From positions 1 to 43,971 of the forward strand of contig JAIBAD010000011.1 of NCBI GenBank assembly GCA_019695395.1: DNA of 43,971 nucleotides, written 5' to 3'. The position numbers and the translations under genes are program-made. Within the stretch, counting starts at the first letter, position 1; each line of letters begins with the position of its first letter. This stretch comes from Alphaproteobacteria bacterium (GTDB lineage Bacteria > Pseudomonadota > Alphaproteobacteria > JAEUKQ01 > JAIBAD01). The notes beneath the pieces were generated by a model that worked only from the letters and a program-made list of their open reading frames with translations, was not told the DNA's origin and did no database searches. Positions 8,827-17,217 of this stretch are shown here, piece after piece.

Positions 8827-9654
8827 TCATTTTTGGCACTTTTGGCAATAATAGGTTGAACGGCCAGCTTGAATTATTTTCATAATCCCAATTTTAGATT
8901 TACATTTAACACAAGCTTTCCCTTCTTTACCATAAACAGCCCATTGATGTTGAAAATAACCTAATTCGCCATTTATCTTTTTATAATCTTTAAGCGAAGA
9001 TCCACCCGCTTTAATAGCTTTTTTTAAAACCTTTTGAATTGATAAAGCAAGTTTTTGTGCCTCATTATTTTTAATTGTTGAAGCAATACGTTGAGGCAAG
9101 ATCCCTGCATCAAATAAACTTTCACATACATATATATTGCCCAAACCACTAACAACAGTTTGATCTAATAAAACAGATTTTATGGATCCCGTTTTTTTAG
9201 AAATAATCTGTTCCAATATTTTACCATTAAATTTTTTATCTAGGGGTTCAGGGCCCAATTTTTTAAATAAAGGATAATCCATTAATTGATTTTCATAAAT
9301 CAAATCCATCATCCCAAAACGTCTAGGATCATTATAAGCTATTTTAGTACCTTGTGTTGTCGTCACAACAATGTGATCATGTTTAAGAGGTTTTTGTAAT
9401 TGGGTTCTTAAAGCAAAACTTCCAGACATTCCTAAATGACAAATCCAAATTAACCCATGGCTTAACCGAATCACTATATATTTTGCTTTTCTTGTAACAT
9501 CTATTATTTCTTTATCTTTTAAAGATAATTGAAATTTTTCAGGTAAAAAAGACCGCAGTTGGTTATGATAAACATCAACCTTTTTAATCGATTGCCCTTT
9601 AAGATATAAAGCTAAAGCCTGGCACGTCGTTTCAACTTCTGGTAATTCTGGCAT
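8827..9654 (-). CDS. mutM: Formamidopyrimidine-DNA glycosylase
   Basis: Bifunctional DNA glycosylase/AP lyase of base-excision repair that removes 8-oxoguanine and formamidopyrimidines. The mature N-terminus PELPEVET supplies the catalytic proline and glutamate. The middle contains the helix-two-turn-helix region ([16 protein letters not shown]), and the C-terminus carries the zinc finger CVKC…CQKC with the loop QAGRSTYYC. The spacing between the two cysteine pairs is 18 residues, two more than the 16 in Escherichia coli MutM. The length of 275 residues is normal. It is divergent from ubiE across only 46 bases and heads the leftward run into the hydratase and regBA. The DNA-damage substrate is assigned from family knowledge. 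Confidence 0.96.
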   Translation of the reverse strand: MPELPEVETTCQALALYLKGQSIKKVDVYHNQLRSFLPEKFQLSLKDKEIIDVTRKAKYIVIRLSHGLIWICHLGMSGSFALRTQLQKPLKHDHIVVTTTQGTKIAYNDPRRFGMMDLIYENQLMDYPLFKKLGPEPLDKKFNGKILEQIISKKTGSIKSVLLDQTVVSGLGNIYVCESLFDAGILPQRIASTIKNNEAQKLALSIQKVLKKAIKAGGSSLKDYKKINGELGYFQHQWAVYGKEGKACVKCKSKIGIMKIIQAGRSTYYCQKCQK

Positions 9655-9700
9655 AATTTTAATAGTAGCATATAAAAAACTTTAAGATTATTGTAATTCT

Positions 9701-10474
9701 ATGGAAAAAGACAATAAAGACACATGGTTTGGAAACCTAGCTGTAGATTATCAAGAAAAAACTTCTCTTGTCCATGATCTATTTAAGCGGGTGGCAGGGC
9801 ATTATGATCTTATGAATAACCTTATGTCTTTGGGGATTCATCATGTATGGAAAAGACAGCTGGTCAAACTTATTAATCCTAAACCTAATGAAATTATGGC
9901 TGATGTTGCAGGTGGGACAGGTGATATATCTTTTCGTCTTTTATCTTATTGCGGTGGCGAGAAAAATCTTCAAGAATTTGGGGGACAAATTCTTGTCTGT
10001 GATTTAACCCTTGAAATGCTTCAACAAGGTCGCCATCGCAGTTTTAATAAAGGAATTGTTCAGGGCATAGAATGGATTGAAAGCAATGCAGAGCATTTAC
10101 CTTTTAAAAATAACAGTCTTGATATATATATGATTGTTTTTGGGCTTCGCAATGTTGGAAATATTACCCAAGCTTTAAAAGAAGCGCATCGAATTCTAAA
10201 ACCTGGTGGACGTTTTTTTTGTCTTGAATTTAGTAAGATCATTTATCCTGAATTCGCCCCTTTATATCAATTTTATTCGGATTACATTATTCCCAAATTA
10301 GGAAGCCTTATTGCCCAAGATAAACCCGCATACCAATATTTAACTGATAGTATTAAACATTTTCCTGATCAACAAACGTTGGCCCATCTTATTCAAGAAA
10401 ATAAGTTCAGCCAAATTCGTATACGTAATTTTAGCGCAGGTATTGCTGCCTTACACACAGCTTGGAAAGTATAA
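9701..10474 (+). CDS. ubiE: Demethylmenaquinone/ubiquinone C-methyltransferase UbiE
   Basis: Class I SAM-dependent methyltransferase that C-methylates the benzoquinol ring during ubiquinone synthesis (and menaquinone where present). The sequence shows the UbiE signature around VAGHYDLMNNLMSLGIHHVW (31-50), the SAM-binding loop DVAGGTGDISF (68-78), and FGLRNVGN and LKPGGRFFCLEFS further on. The length of 257 residues is normal. It is first of a rightward group ubiE–ubiB–coaBC–dut–moeB. ubiB follows after 19 bases. No clear ribosome binding site is seen; the start is set by homology and by the short gap to divergent mutM. Confidence 0.95.
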   Translation: MEKDNKDTWFGNLAVDYQEKTSLVHDLFKRVAGHYDLMNNLMSLGIHHVWKRQLVKLINPKPNEIMADVAGGTGDISFRLLSYCGGEKNLQEFGGQILVCDLTLEMLQQGRHRSFNKGIVQGIEWIESNAEHLPFKNNSLDIYMIVFGLRNVGNITQALKEAHRILKPGGRFFCLEFSKIIYPEFAPLYQFYSDYIIPKLGSLIAQDKPAYQYLTDSIKHFPDQQTLAHLIQENKFSQIRIRNFSAGIAALHTAWKV

Positions 10475-10493
10475 TTTATAACCATTAAAAATT

Positions 10494-12086
10494 ATGTTAA
10501 AACCATTTCAAAATTTTTTAAGATTAATTGGTATTGCTAAAATTCTTGCAAAACATAGGGCTTTGGAACCTTTGGGTTTGTTAATGGAAGCAAGTGGATT
10601 CACCCCAGCCACTGTATTTATTGGTCGCATCTTAGCAAAAATAACAAGAAAAAGAAATGGCTCCTTACACCTAAAACCAGGGGAATTAAGACCTGGCCAA
10701 CGTTTGGCTGCAGCTTTAGCTGAATTAGGTCCTGCCTCTATCAAGCTTGGTCAAATTCTCTCTACACGCTCTGATTTAATTGGGGCATCCATGGCAGCCG
10801 ATTTGGCCATGCTTCGCGATCGCCTTGAACCTTTTTCTTTTGATAAAGTGCGGCAAATTGTTGAAACCGAACTAGACCAACCTCTTGAAAATATTTTTGT
10901 TCATTTTGATCCACGGCCTATTTCTGCCGCATCAATTGCGCAAGTTCACTATGCTATTTTGCCAGCATCACAAAACCAACCTGAACAAAAAGTTGCAGTA
11001 AAAGTATTAAGACCTGATATTCAAAAAGCCTTCGCCCGTGATCTTGAGCTTTTTTTCTGGATGGCCAGAATTATCGAAAAAACAAGACCCAGATTACGCA
11101 GGTTAAGACCTGTTGCTATTATTGAAACATTTGCCCAAATTGTTGATCTTGAAATGGATCTGCGTCTTGAAGCTGCAGCTGCATCTGAGCTTGCCCAAAA
11201 TTTTGAAGGTGATCCAACTTACCATATTCCCAAAATATTTTGGGAATATACTAGTCATAAAGTTATGGTTCAAGAACGAATTGAAGGTATTGCTATTGAT
11301 GATAAAAATGCTTTACAAGCAGCAGGGTTAAATGTTGATGATATATTAAAGCGCGCAGCTGCCATTTTTTTCAGGCAAGTTTTTCGCGATGGTTACTTTC
11401 ATGGAGACCAACATCCAGGCAATATGTTTGTTAATAGTCAGGGAATTATAAGCCCAGTGGATTTTGGCATTATGGGTCGTTTGGACCAAAAAACACGATA
11501 TTTTTTGGCAGATATGTTGATGGCTTTTTTAAAACGTGATTATAGAAAGGTTGCAGAAATTCACCGGGAAGCTGGATATATTTCATCAGATCAACCTATT
11601 GATCTTTTTGCCCAAGCTTGCCGTTCAATTGGGGAGCCAATTTCTGGAAAAACTTTAACAGACATATCGTTTGCACGGCTTTTGGCACAACTTTTTTCCA
11701 TTGCCGAAAGATTTGATATGAAAATTCAACCTCAGCTTCTTTTATTACAAAAGAATATGCTTATGGCAGAAGGAATTAGTAGATATCTTAATCCTAATCT
11801 TAATCTTTGGGGACTGGCCTATCCTTTAATTGTTGAATGGATGCGTGAACATCGTGGTATTGAAGCCAGAGTAATAGAAAGCATAAAAAACTTTAATAAT
11901 GTTGTTGATTCTTTTCCTCGATTATTAAAAACGATGGAAAAGATTGAATATAATTTAGAAAAAAATAATGATAAAAATAAAAAAAGAAAATTAATATATA
12001 AATATAAGCAAAAAACAACATTTCATTTGATGTTTATATGGTTCATTATTTTTCTTTTATATTTTATAATTATATTTAAATTATAG
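10494..12086 (+). CDS. ubiB: Ubiquinone biosynthesis kinase-like protein UbiB
   Basis: ABC1/ADCK/UbiB atypical kinase-like ATPase needed for ubiquinone synthesis. It shows the family-specific KxGQ motif (KLGQ, residues 84-87, in GPASIKLGQILSTRSDL), the alanine-containing nucleotide loop SAASIAQVH, the lysine in VAVKVLRP, the catalytic segment DGYFHGDQHPGN and the metal-binding DFGIMG. The C-terminus ends in a very basic stretch (about 493-508) and a strongly hydrophobic segment (about 510-528), fitting membrane attachment. The length of 530 residues is typical. It is 19 bases after ubiE and 19 bases before coaBC. Its exact reaction is not settled for the family; most evidence is for ATP-driven support of the Ubi complex. 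Confidence 0.95.
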   Translation: MLKPFQNFLRLIGIAKILAKHRALEPLGLLMEASGFTPATVFIGRILAKITRKRNGSLHLKPGELRPGQRLAAALAELGPASIKLGQILSTRSDLIGASMAADLAMLRDRLEPFSFDKVRQIVETELDQPLENIFVHFDPRPISAASIAQVHYAILPASQNQPEQKVAVKVLRPDIQKAFARDLELFFWMARIIEKTRPRLRRLRPVAIIETFAQIVDLEMDLRLEAAAASELAQNFEGDPTYHIPKIFWEYTSHKVMVQERIEGIAIDDKNALQAAGLNVDDILKRAAAIFFRQVFRDGYFHGDQHPGNMFVNSQGIISPVDFGIMGRLDQKTRYFLADMLMAFLKRDYRKVAEIHREAGYISSDQPIDLFAQACRSIGEPISGKTLTDISFARLLAQLFSIAERFDMKIQPQLLLLQKNMLMAEGISRYLNPNLNLWGLAYPLIVEWMREHRGIEARVIESIKNFNNVVDSFPRLLKTMEKIEYNLEKNNDKNKKRKLIYKYKQKTTFHLMFIWFIIFLLYFIIIFKL

Positions 12087-12105
12087 GATAGATTAAAAAT
12101 TTATT

Positions 12106-13329
12106 ATGAATTCTTCCCCTTTTTCTTTTCTGTCTAATAAAAATATTTTACTTATTATAAGTGGTGGCATTGCTGCTTATAAAAGTTTAGAGCTTATTCG
12201 TCGGTTGCGGGATCAGGGCTGCATTATACGTACCATATTAACAAAACATGGGGCTGAATTTATTACGCCACTTTCTATTACAGCTTTAAGTCATGAAAAA
12301 GTTTATAGTGATCTTTTTTCCCTAACAGACGAAAACGAAATGGGGCACATTCGTTTAAGCCGGGAAGCTGATCTTATCCTTATTGCCCCTGCCACTGCTA
12401 ATATTATGGCAAAAATTGCCCATGGAATTGCAGATGATTTGGCAACCACAGTTGTATTGGCAAGTAATAAGCCCGTTGCCCTTGTTCCTTCTATGAATAG
12501 TTTTATGTGGGATAATCCTGTTACCCAGGATAATATTCATTCTTTACAAAAACATGGTAAATATATTATTAATCCTCAAACTGGTGATCTCGCTTGTGGC
12601 GAAAAAGGTATGGGGCGTATGGCAGAAATTCCTAATATTATTGAAGGGATTAAATCAATTATTGATAAACCTATTTTAAAAAATAAAATATCTGCATTTG
12701 TCACAGCAGGTCCAACAAGGGAACTAATTGATAGCGTTAGATTCATAAGTAACTATTCTTCTGGTAAACAAGGATTAGAAATAGCTAAAAGTTTAGCAAA
12801 ATCGGGTATAGATACCACTTTAATTATGGGGCCTACTACTTTAGAAAAACCAGCAGGTATTAAGACAATTTTTGTTGAAACGGCTGACCAAATGTTAGAT
12901 GCTTGTCTTAAGGCTTTACCCGTTGATATTAGCATTTTTACAGCAGCTGTAGCTGACTGGAAAGTAGCCCATCCTTCTGGTCAAAAAATCAAAAAAGAAG
13001 CTCATGCTGCCCCCCCCACATTACATCTTATTCCTAATCCAGATATTTTAAAGCAAATTTCTTTTCATCAAAAAAGACCTAAACTAGTTATAGGTTTCGC
13101 AGCAGAAACCGAAAATGTCATTGCAAATGCCAAACTTAAAAAAGAAAGAAAAAAATGTGATTGGGTTTTAGCCAATGATGTTTCAATTCCAGAAGAAGTT
13201 TTCGGAAATGATAATAACCAAGTTTATTTTATTTCTAATGATGAAGTAGAAACATGGCCTAGAACAAGTAAAAAAAATATTGCAGATCAGCTGGTTCAAC
13301 GTATTTTCCAACATCTCAATCTTACTTAA
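12106..13329 (+). CDS. coaBC: Bifunctional phosphopantothenoylcysteine decarboxylase/synthetase
   Basis: Coenzyme A biosynthesis enzyme carrying out the cysteine ligation (CoaB) and decarboxylation (CoaC) steps. The N-terminal flavoprotein domain (about residues 12-185) has SGGIAAYK, the segment PSMNSFMWDNPVTQ and the active-site cysteine region GDLACGEKGMGRM. The C-terminal CoaB domain begins with VTAGPTRELIDSVRFISNYSSGKQG-like sequence and includes TAAVADWK and GFAAET. The length of 407 residues is normal. Dut starts 6 bases after it. The ATG at 12106 is used; the preceding bases lack a strong ribosome binding site, as in several genes here. Confidence 0.96.
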   Translation: MNSSPFSFLSNKNILLIISGGIAAYKSLELIRRLRDQGCIIRTILTKHGAEFITPLSITALSHEKVYSDLFSLTDENEMGHIRLSREADLILIAPATANIMAKIAHGIADDLATTVVLASNKPVALVPSMNSFMWDNPVTQDNIHSLQKHGKYIINPQTGDLACGEKGMGRMAEIPNIIEGIKSIIDKPILKNKISAFVTAGPTRELIDSVRFISNYSSGKQGLEIAKSLAKSGIDTTLIMGPTTLEKPAGIKTIFVETADQMLDACLKALPVDISIFTAAVADWKVAHPSGQKIKKEAHAAPPTLHLIPNPDILKQISFHQKRPKLVIGFAAETENVIANAKLKKERKKCDWVLANDVSIPEEVFGNDNNQVYFISNDEVETWPRTSKKNIADQLVQRIFQHLNLT

Positions 13330-13335
13330 AAATTT

Positions 13336-13779
13336 ATGATATCAGTGCCTATAAAAAAAATTGGTTTTGGTCTGAATTTATCTCTTCCCTCTTATGCAAC
13401 AGAAGGAAGTGCTGGCATGGATTTATTAGCAGCTATCCAAGATCCCTTAGCCTTACCTCCTTTATCGCGTCACCTTGTTCCTACAGGTATTTCTATTGCA
13501 CTTCCTCTTGGATATGAAGCACAAGTAAGACCAAGATCTGGGTTAGCATTAAAAAATGGCATCACCGTTCTTAATGCACCTGGAACTATAGATAGTGATT
13601 ACAGGGGGGAAATTTCTGTTATTCTGATTAATCTTGGACAAGAAAATTATATCGTCACACAAGGTCAACGTATTGCCCAATTGATTATATCACCTGTTAG
13701 TTTTGTAACATGGTCAGAACAAAACAATTTATCTTCCAGTACGAGACAAGATGGTGGTTTTGGATCAACCGGTACTTAA
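13336..13779 (+). CDS. dut: dUTP diphosphatase
   Basis: Trimeric dUTPase that hydrolyses dUTP to dUMP, keeping uracil out of DNA and feeding dTMP synthesis. All five motifs are visible: AGMDLLAA (1), PRSGLA (2), GTIDSDYRGEI (3, containing the catalytic aspartate), RIAQLII (4) and RQDGGFGSTG (5, the flexible C-terminal arm). The length of 147 residues is typical. Its stop codon abuts the start codon of the next gene with no spacer, indicating coupled translation with the MoeB-like protein. Confidence 0.97.
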   Translation: MISVPIKKIGFGLNLSLPSYATEGSAGMDLLAAIQDPLALPPLSRHLVPTGISIALPLGYEAQVRPRSGLALKNGITVLNAPGTIDSDYRGEISVILINLGQENYIVTQGQRIAQLIISPVSFVTWSEQNNLSSSTRQDGGFGSTGT

Positions 13780-14553
13780 ATGATTAATGAACTTTCTGAT
13801 CAACAAATTGAACGTTATGCACGACATCTTATTTTACCGGAAATTGGTGATGAAGGACAAAAAAAATTATTAGAAGCGCGTGTTCTTGTTGTAGGCGCAG
13901 GTGGTCTTGGTAATCCACTTTTACTATATCTAGCTGCAGCAGGTATTGGTAAATTAGGAATTATTGATGATGATTTAATTGACCTTTCAAATCTTCAACG
14001 TCAAATATTATTTGATCCAAAACACATCGGGCAAAACAAAAGTATAACTGCAAAGAAAAAGTTAGAAAAGCTTAATCCAGATATTTTTATTGAAGTTTAT
14101 CCTACACGTCTTGAGGAAAAAAATTGCGGCTCAATTATAGAAAATTATGACATTGTTGCAGATGGAAGTGATAATTTTGCTACCCGCTATCTTGTTCACG
14201 ATATTTGTTTTAAATATAAAAAAACATTGGTAAGTGCTGCTTTATTAAAATTTGATGGTCAAATAAGTACATTTAAAGCTTATCTCGGGCAACCCCACCC
14301 CTGTTATCGATGTCTTTTTCCAGAAGCACCCCCTTCTGATATGATCCCACGTTGTGAAACAGCAGGGATTATTGGTCCGATTGCAGGTTTATTTGGAACA
14401 TTACAAGCTATTGAAATTATTAAAGAAATTACGAATATTGGTACTAGTCTTTCAGGTTTTTTACTTATATATGATGGGCTTCATAGTAATTTTCAAAAAA
14501 TAAGCTTTCAGCGTAATCCAGATTGCTTTTTATGTAGCCCATCAATCAAATAG
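13780..14553 (+). CDS. HesA/MoeB/ThiF family adenylyltransferase
   Basis: E1-like enzyme that adenylates the C-terminus of a ubiquitin-fold sulfur carrier such as MoaD or ThiS. The Rossmann loop is VVGAGGLGNPLLLYLAAAGIG, followed by DDDLIDLSNLQRQI. Two zinc-binding pairs, CYRC and CFLC, are present, and a cysteine in PRCETAGIIGP aligns with the MoeB/ThiF conserved cysteine. The length of 257 residues fits the single-domain form without a rhodanese tail. It is directly fused in reading order to dut. Whether it serves molybdopterin or thiamine synthesis cannot be decided, because no moa or thi gene is in view. Confidence 0.9.
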   Translation: MINELSDQQIERYARHLILPEIGDEGQKKLLEARVLVVGAGGLGNPLLLYLAAAGIGKLGIIDDDLIDLSNLQRQILFDPKHIGQNKSITAKKKLEKLNPDIFIEVYPTRLEEKNCGSIIENYDIVADGSDNFATRYLVHDICFKYKKTLVSAALLKFDGQISTFKAYLGQPHPCYRCLFPEAPPSDMIPRCETAGIIGPIAGLFGTLQAIEIIKEITNIGTSLSGFLLIYDGLHSNFQKISFQRNPDCFLCSPSIK

Positions 14554-14583
14554 ATTTGATAATTTAGCGAATAATTTTTATAT

Positions 14584-16428
14584 TTAGCGTCGCCCAAAAA
14601 GCCGCTCAATATCGTTAAGATCCAATTCTATATATGTAGGTCGTCCATGGTTACATTGACCACTAAAAGGTGTTGTTTCCATTTGTCTTAAAAGAGCGTT
14701 CATTTCATCGATGGTTAAATGTCTTCCCGATCGTACACTGCCATGACATGCCATACTGCTACATATTTCATGCAACCGGTTTTTAAGCGTTAATGTTTGG
14801 TCATCTTCCTCTAGCTCGTCTGCTAGATCTTTAATTAAAGCTTCAATATTTGCTTTATCTAATAAAGCTGGAATCTCACGAACTAAAATTTCTTTAGTTC
14901 CAAATGGTTCAACAATCAAACCAAATTGGGCTAATTCTTTTTGATGATGCAAAAACTGGGCAACAATAGATTCTTTTAATGTAACAATTTCTGGTAACAA
15001 TAAAACTTGCCTTGGTACATTACCTTCATTTAAAAATTTTTTTAATTTTTCATAAACCAATCTTTCGTGTGCTGCATGTTGATCAACAATAACAACACTT
15101 TTTTTCGTTTGAGCAATAATATATGTATCATGAAGTTGGGCCCTGGCAAAACCCAAAGGATAATCATTTTCTGTATCTATTTTTGTATTAATGGCCAAAT
15201 TGCTTGCAGGATCCGCATAGAATGTCCGCTCAGGTTCACGCAAGGCAAAAAAACGAGCTTCTGGATTTTTTATATTATATTGCATAGACGGCAATGTTGG
15301 GTCGTTTTTATTCGATTCTAATATATTTGTATTATGTGGAACATTATAGAGCACAGCAGGATTTGAATAAGATTTAAAATTTCCTATTGTTTTTTGTCCA
15401 ATCGTTGCAGAAACTTGATGACCCACGGAAGCTAAGGATTGGCGAATGACACTAATAATTAAATTTCTCATTAATCCAGCATCACGAAAACGAACTTCTG
15501 CTTTAGCAGGATGAACATTAACATCAACAAGTTCAGGTAAAATCGTTATATAAAGTACAATAATGGGATAGCGATCTCGGGCTAAAAAATCTTGGTATGC
15601 TGTACGTATAGCCATTTGCAAAACCCTGTCTTTAACGGGTCTTTGGTTTACAAAAACATGTTGAGCTTGGGCATTTGCTTTATGTAAAGTTGGCAGTGAG
15701 GCAAATCCGGAAATACTTACCCCTTCTCTTTGAATTGAAAGTTCAACCGAATTTTTAATAAAATCCTCCCCAACTAAGGACTTTATGCGTTCTTTTATAA
15801 TTTCTCTGTCATCATTAATAATAAAAGGGGAGGGCGTTAAATTAAATATTTGTCTTGTATAATCTTTAAAAGAAAAAGAAACCTTGGGATAAGCCAAAGC
15901 CAATTTTTCTAAAATATCAAGACTATGATTATATTCTGTTGTGGATGTTTTTAAAAATTTTAACCGCGCAGGCGTTGCAAAAAAAAGGTCACGTAACTCA
16001 ACACGTGTACCTTGATCAAGAGATGTTGGTTTTATTTTTTCTTTAACACCCCCAATCACCTCAATAGACCATGCATCTTCATGACCAACTTTCCGGCTTG
16101 ATAAAGTTAACTTACCCACAGCACCAATTGAAGGCAGAGCTTCTCCACGAAATCCAAGTGTTTGAATATTAATCAAATTATTATTAGGTAATTTTGATGT
16201 TGCATGTCGTTCAACAGCAAGTTCTAATTCTTGAGCATCCATACCCTTGCCATTGTCAGACACAATAATTAATTCTTTTCCACCTTGTTTAATAGCCACA
16301 TCAATCTTTGTTGCTCCAGCATCTAAAGCATTTTCAACAAGCTCTTTAATTACAGACGAAGGTCGTTCAACAACCTCCCCTGCAGCAATCTGATTGACAA
16401 GAATAGGTGGTAATAAACGCAAAGTCAT
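14584..16428 (-). CDS. mutL: DNA mismatch repair protein MutL
   Basis: GHKL ATPase acting after MutS in mismatch repair. The N-terminal ATPase domain has IAAGEVVERPSSVIKELVENALDAG, DNGKGM and TLGFRGEALPSI. The C-terminal domain keeps the nicking-endonuclease motif as DQHAAHERLVYE, along with ACHGSVRSG and QCNHGRPT, so this is an endonuclease-type MutL rather than the MutH-dependent enterobacterial kind. The length of 614 residues is normal. The gene is convergent with moeB/thiF (30-base gap) and divergent from the ccm group. The ATG at 16428 matches the conserved N-terminus MTLRLLPPILVNQIAAGE. Confidence 0.97.
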   Translation of the reverse strand: MTLRLLPPILVNQIAAGEVVERPSSVIKELVENALDAGATKIDVAIKQGGKELIIVSDNGKGMDAQELELAVERHATSKLPNNNLINIQTLGFRGEALPSIGAVGKLTLSSRKVGHEDAWSIEVIGGVKEKIKPTSLDQGTRVELRDLFFATPARLKFLKTSTTEYNHSLDILEKLALAYPKVSFSFKDYTRQIFNLTPSPFIINDDREIIKERIKSLVGEDFIKNSVELSIQREGVSISGFASLPTLHKANAQAQHVFVNQRPVKDRVLQMAIRTAYQDFLARDRYPIIVLYITILPELVDVNVHPAKAEVRFRDAGLMRNLIISVIRQSLASVGHQVSATIGQKTIGNFKSYSNPAVLYNVPHNTNILESNKNDPTLPSMQYNIKNPEARFFALREPERTFYADPASNLAINTKIDTENDYPLGFARAQLHDTYIIAQTKKSVVIVDQHAAHERLVYEKLKKFLNEGNVPRQVLLLPEIVTLKESIVAQFLHHQKELAQFGLIVEPFGTKEILVREIPALLDKANIEALIKDLADELEEDDQTLTLKNRLHEICSSMACHGSVRSGRHLTIDEMNALLRQMETTPFSGQCNHGRPTYIELDLNDIERLFGRR

Positions 16429-16577
16429 TTTTTATAATCCTAAAGGTTTAATTAGATGCGTCATTTTATACTTCCCCAAAAAAGAGAGATTGGGCTATCT
16501 TTTCAAAGATAAGTATTTTAAGATAATTTACACAAGAACACAATTTAAAGATATAATTTTTATCACTAAATTATAAA

Positions 16578-16757
16578 ATGCATAATGATTTAAACACTTT
16601 CTATTCATTTTTAACAATGGGTGGCTATGGATTATATATATGGCCCGTTTATGGAGTAGCTATTTGCATCTTAGGCTCTACATTTTTATATAATTTTTGG
16701 GTTTGGCGTACCACCCGAAAAAAATTTGATCGACAATTTAAAAGAAAAGATTTTTAA
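16578..16757 (+). CDS. ccmD: Cytochrome c maturation protein CcmD (small)
   Basis: A 59-residue frame immediately upstream of ccmE. It has a single hydrophobic helix (about residues 17-42) after the segment FLTMGGYGLYIWPVYG, the CcmD hallmark (normally GGYA.YVWPAYG), then a positively charged tail (RTTRKKFDRQFKRKD). CcmD stabilises the CcmABC heme-handling ABC complex and aids release of holo-CcmE. It stops 3 bases before the ccmE ATG. The small size and position make this a confident call. CcmA, CcmB and CcmC, its partners, are not in the window. Confidence 0.88.
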   Translation: MHNDLNTFYSFLTMGGYGLYIWPVYGVAICILGSTFLYNFWVWRTTRKKFDRQFKRKDF

Positions 16758-16760
16758 TTC

Positions 16761-17213
16761 ATGCTTCCTAAAAATAAGCGTCTTATTTTTATCATTATCA
16801 GCATGTTATTTTTTGCCTTTGGTATCGGAATTATACTTTTTGTCCTTAATGACCAGCTTGTGTTTTTTTATACACCAAGTGAAATAAAATCAGAAACCAT
16901 TCAAGAAAAAAGGAATTTAAGAATTGGGGGGGTTGTAGCAGAGGGAAGTTTTACACGTGACACTACAAATAACTTAAAAATTTTTCAAATTACCGATTAT
17001 ACAAAAAATGTTAAAGTTTATTATGAAGGAATACTTCCTGATCTTTTTAGAGAAGGCCAAGGTGTAGTTGTCGAGGGAGTTTTTAATAAAGAGGGTACTT
17101 TTATTGCACACCAAGTTCTAGCCAAACACGATGAAAATTATATGCCTGCTTCTGTTGTTGACGCCATAAAAAAATCGGGCCATTGGCATGAAAATAAAAA
17201 TTTAAGTAATTAA
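16761..17213 (+). CDS. ccmE: Periplasmic heme chaperone CcmE
   Basis: Heme chaperone that covalently binds heme in the periplasm and passes it to CcmF/CcmH. It has one N-terminal membrane anchor (about residues 8-30), then the OB-fold domain with RIGGVVAEGS and the heme-attachment histidine in AKHDENYMP. The length of 150 residues is normal. Three bases separate it from ccmD and four from ccmF. An additional His-containing tail (GHWHENKN) follows the conserved domain. Confidence 0.95.
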   Translation: MLPKNKRLIFIIISMLFFAFGIGIILFVLNDQLVFFYTPSEIKSETIQEKRNLRIGGVVAEGSFTRDTTNNLKIFQITDYTKNVKVYYEGILPDLFREGQGVVVEGVFNKEGTFIAHQVLAKHDENYMPASVVDAIKKSGHWHENKNLSN

Positions 17214-17217
17214 ATCT

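Noticed and set aside
14545-14560. Small palindrome overlapping the moeB/thiF-like stop codon
   Set aside because: Only 7 A/T-rich pairs with a 2-base centre and no T-run; likely chance.
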